A stretch of DNA of 8,241 nt from assembly GCA_946491675.1 (NCBI GenBank), contig CAMLYN010000045.1, positions 1 through 8,241 of the forward strand. The letters are read 5' to 3'. The translations under genes were made by a program, and so were the position numbers. Source of the DNA: an uncultured Mycoplasmatota bacterium. Lineage in GTDB: Bacteria; Bacillota_I; Bacilli_A; RF39; UBA660. Shown piece after piece: positions 6,276 through 8,241 of this stretch (the stretch's first letter is position 1; every line of letters starts with the position of its first letter). Below the pieces are notes generated by a model. That model was given only the letters and a program-made list of their open reading frames with translations, was not told where the DNA came from and ran no database searches.

Positions 6276-7326
6276 AGTTGCTTTTCCGCATATGGCTAAT
6301 TATTATGTACCAGCTCGTTATTTAATGGAAAAAATAGTAGATGTTGAAATAATAGAATCGCCTTTTATTACAGCTAAGACAATCGAATTAGGAAATAAAT
6401 ATAGTCCAGAGTTTGTTTGTACACCTTTTAAATATACTTTGGGAACATTAATAGAGTCATTAGATATGGGTGCGAATGTACTGATTCAGTTTGGTGGAGG
6501 ATGTCGTTATGGTTATTATAGTGAACTACAAGAGAAAATATTAAAAGATTTAGGCTATAAATTTGAATTATTAAATTTAGTAACTGCTGGCAAAACTGAT
6601 ATAAAAAGAATTTATAAAACAATTAAAAGAATTGATAAAAATTTTAATATCTTTAAAGGGTTATATTATATGTTTATAACTTTTAAAATGATAAAATATA
6701 TGGATAAAATTGATGATTATATTAGACAAAATATAGGTTTTGAAGTTGAAAAAAATAGTTTTACTGATTTATTAAAAGAAATGTTAGAAAAATTTAAAAC
6801 TGTTAATAATCCGATTAGCTTGTCTATTTTATATCACAAATATTTTAGAAAATTTAAAAAACTGAAAACTAATAAACCTAAGAAATGTTTAAAAGTTGGA
6901 ATAATTGGTGAGTTATATACTTTAATGGAACCATTTAGTAATTATTATTTAGAAAAAGAATTAGCTAGTTTTAATATTGGAATAAAAAGATTTACCAATG
7001 TTAATTATTTACTTTTTAACAATAAAAAAACTGTTAATAAAGCTTTAAGAAAAGCTAAAAAATACATGAAATATAAAATGGGGGCTGATGCTTCAACTAA
7101 TGTATATTGGGCTAAATATTTAGGTGAAAATAATTATGACGGTATTATTCATATTAAATCAAGTTTTTGTACTCCTGAAATAGGCGTTATGCCAATATTA
7201 GATAAAGTAGCAAATAATTATAATATTCCAATTATTTATTTTAGTTTTGATGCTAATACTAGTGAAGTTGGCATTAAAACTAGATTAGAAGCGTTTTATG
7301 ATATGATAGAAATGAGGAGAAAATGA
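6262..7326 (+). CDS. CoA activase-associated dehydratase-like subunit
   Basis: A 354-residue soluble protein of the 2-hydroxyacyl-CoA dehydratase/CoA activase group. It aligns by eye with the preceding protein: ELGNKYSPEFVCTPFKYTLG (42-61; Cys53) matches RGNNYASSEMCLSLKIFLGH, NVYWAKY matches NLYWKYS, YDGIIHIKSSFCTPE (Cys303) matches IDGIIFVSTFPCGLD, and EVGIKTRLEAFYDMIE matches EAGIETRIESFVDIIE. FGGGCRYGYY (Cys81) gives a third likely Fe-S ligand. The middle (about 110-190) is Lys-rich and helical. The TTG start at 6262 lies inside the end of the previous gene (14-base overlap) without a good ribosome site and gives the family-like N-terminus KVAFPHMANYYVPA; the first ATG (6292) would remove that strand. 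Translation probably depends on coupling. The stop overlaps the next start as ATGA. Together the pair resembles the two subunits of HgdAB or a double-cubane-type reductase; which one is not settled. Confidence 0.75.
   Translation: MSKIKVAFPHMANYYVPARYLMEKIVDVEIIESPFITAKTIELGNKYSPEFVCTPFKYTLGTLIESLDMGANVLIQFGGGCRYGYYSELQEKILKDLGYKFELLNLVTAGKTDIKRIYKTIKRIDKNFNIFKGLYYMFITFKMIKYMDKIDDYIRQNIGFEVEKNSFTDLLKEMLEKFKTVNNPISLSILYHKYFRKFKKLKTNKPKKCLKVGIIGELYTLMEPFSNYYLEKELASFNIGIKRFTNVNYLLFNNKKTVNKALRKAKKYMKYKMGADASTNVYWAKYLGENNYDGIIHIKSSFCTPEIGVMPILDKVANNYNIPIIYFSFDANTSEVGIKTRLEAFYDMIEMRRK
7314..7319 (+). promoter_or_regulatory. Ribosome binding site of the activase gene
   Basis: GAGGAG lies within the last codons of the preceding gene, only 3 bases from the ATG at 7323. 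It supports this start, which overlaps the upstream TGA as ATGA. Confidence 0.7.
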
Positions 7327-8241
7327 ACTGTTATTTAGGTGTTGATATTGGAAGTATTTCAACAAAAGGAGTTATTATCGATGATAATAATAATATTATT
7401 ACTTCAGCTTATATTTGGACAGAAGGGAATCCTGTTAATGCCGTTAAAAAGTTAGTGGAAATATTAAAAAAAGATTTAGATAGTAAATATATTGTTAGAG
7501 GAATAGGGACAACTGGAAGTGCAAGAAAATTAATCGGATTATTATTAAACGCTAATATTGTTAAAAATGAAATCATGGCGCATGCTGTTGGTACTTTATC
7601 TCTTTATCCAGATGTAAGAACTATTTTAGAAATAGGAGGGCAAGATTCTAAGATTATTTTGCTTAATAATGGGATTATTACAGATTATGCGATGAACACA
7701 TTATGTGCAGCAGGAACAGGTTCTTTTTTATCTAGTCAAGCTAAACGATTAAATATTGATATTGAAGATTTTGGTCCACTTGCTTTAAAAAGTACTAATC
7801 CAGTTAAAATAGCTGCTCGTTGTACGGTGTTTGCTGAATCAGATTTAATTCATAAAGCCCAAGTCGGTTATAAAAAAGAAGATATTGTCGCTGGACTTTG
7901 TAAAAGTATTGTTTTAAATTATTTAAATAATGTCGGTAAAGGGAAAAAAATAAAATCACCCGTTATTTTTCAAGGTGGGGTTTCTAAAAATGTTGGAGTT
8001 TTAAAATATTTTAAAGAAATATTAAATACTGATGTTATAGTAGATCCGAATAGTCATTTGATGGGAGCGTTAGGAATAGCAATTTTAGCTAAAAAAAATC
8101 AGCTTGGTAAAACTTATGATTTAAATATTCAAAATATCGAGTTTTTAACAAAAGCAATCGAGTGTAAAGGATGTAGTAATAATTGCGAAATATTAAGAAT
8201 TTATAAAGATAATAAATTAGTTGATAGTTGGGGTAATAGAT
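7323..8241 (+). CDS. Acyl-CoA dehydratase activase, ATPase (3' partial)
   Basis: The frame is open from ATG 7323 to the window end (306 codons and counting). It is an ASKHA-fold BcrAD/BadFG ATPase that uses ATP to push a low-potential electron into a partner Fe-S dehydratase or reductase. Marks: LGVDIGSISTK (5-15, phosphate loop), GIGTTGSARK (about 61-70), EIGGQDSK (103-110), LCAAGTGSF with Cys128, RCTVFAES with Cys167, FQGGVSKN (216-223) and a C-terminal MGALGIAILA. Cys128 and Cys167 correspond to Cys127 and Cys166 of Acidaminococcus HgdC, which bridge the homodimer through one [4Fe-4S] cluster. A normal HgdC would end near residue 260; here the chain continues with Cys281-x2-Cys284-x3-Cys288 and reaches WGNR at the edge, as in large fused activases where a further Cys follows. 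The ATGA overlap with the upstream gene shows an operon. Catalytic identity is secure; the electron acceptor is unknown. Confidence 0.9.
   Translation, partial: MNCYLGVDIGSISTKGVIIDDNNNIITSAYIWTEGNPVNAVKKLVEILKKDLDSKYIVRGIGTTGSARKLIGLLLNANIVKNEIMAHAVGTLSLYPDVRTILEIGGQDSKIILLNNGIITDYAMNTLCAAGTGSFLSSQAKRLNIDIEDFGPLALKSTNPVKIAARCTVFAESDLIHKAQVGYKKEDIVAGLCKSIVLNYLNNVGKGKKIKSPVIFQGGVSKNVGVLKYFKEILNTDVIVDPNSHLMGALGIAILAKKNQLGKTYDLNIQNIEFLTKAIECKGCSNNCEILRIYKDNKLVDSWGNR

Noticed and set aside
6428..6622. Minus-strand open frame within the second dehydratase-like gene
   Set aside because: It lies wholly antisense to a gene with conserved motifs and shows no coding features of its own.
7324..7326. 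Mycoplasma code (TGA = Trp), suggested by the extreme AT bias
   Set aside because: Tryptophan codons in every gene are TGG, and this TGA forms a normal ATGA stop/start overlap with the next gene, so the standard bacterial code is preferred.

Overview
The window looks like chromosomal DNA from a very AT-rich, low-GC Gram-positive bacterium (Bacillota), probably an uncultured, host-associated Bacilli or Erysipelotrichia-like lineage. The evidence is the AT-biased codon use, strong AGGAGG/GGTGAT-type ribosome binding sites, short intrinsic terminators with T-tracts, an EF-Tu tail, a Gram-positive type I signal peptidase and a FemAB-type peptidoglycan branching enzyme. Tryptophan is encoded by TGG and one gene ends in TGA, so the standard bacterial code fits better than the Mycoplasma code. 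A FemAB enzyme implies a cell wall with branched peptides. The lineage is inferred from style, not from a marker search.

Layout. Bases 1-50 are the 3' end of tuf, followed by a perfect-stem terminator (54-83). A short transcription unit follows: lepB (signal peptidase I) and a small bacterial PH-domain protein, driven by an extended -10 promoter that almost touches the lepB start and closed by a terminator at 1086-1137. A 129-bp leader (1138-1266) then carries three 10-bp-phased repeats that look like Spo0A boxes, a probable promoter and a small hairpin. It leads into a 909-residue exported surface protein: N-terminal membrane anchor, acidic spacer, helical segment, one Ig-like domain and five related beta-sandwich-type repeats. 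Separate terminators serve this gene and the convergent femX-like gene on the minus strand (4044-5306).

From a compact divergent promoter region (5307-5393), the plus strand carries a tightly overlapping three-gene operon that runs off the right edge. It encodes two mutually homologous proteins of the 2-hydroxyacyl-CoA dehydratase / DUF2229 superfamily and an ASKHA-fold ATPase, the acyl-CoA dehydratase activase, which keeps both cysteines known to hold the inter-subunit [4Fe-4S] cluster. The ATPase is followed by the start of a Cys-rich extension. Together they look like a split form of the large fused 'CoA-substrate-specific enzyme activase' proteins of anaerobes: an ATP-driven electron injector plus Fe-S reductase-like subunits with unknown substrate. 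This points to an anaerobic lifestyle.

Four of the genes concern the envelope (signal peptidase, PH protein, surface protein, Fem transferase); the terminal operon is metabolic. The least ordinary items are the phased Spo0A-box-like repeats before the surface protein and the split activase/dehydratase operon. I found no tRNA, rRNA, CRISPR array, insertion sequence or phage gene.
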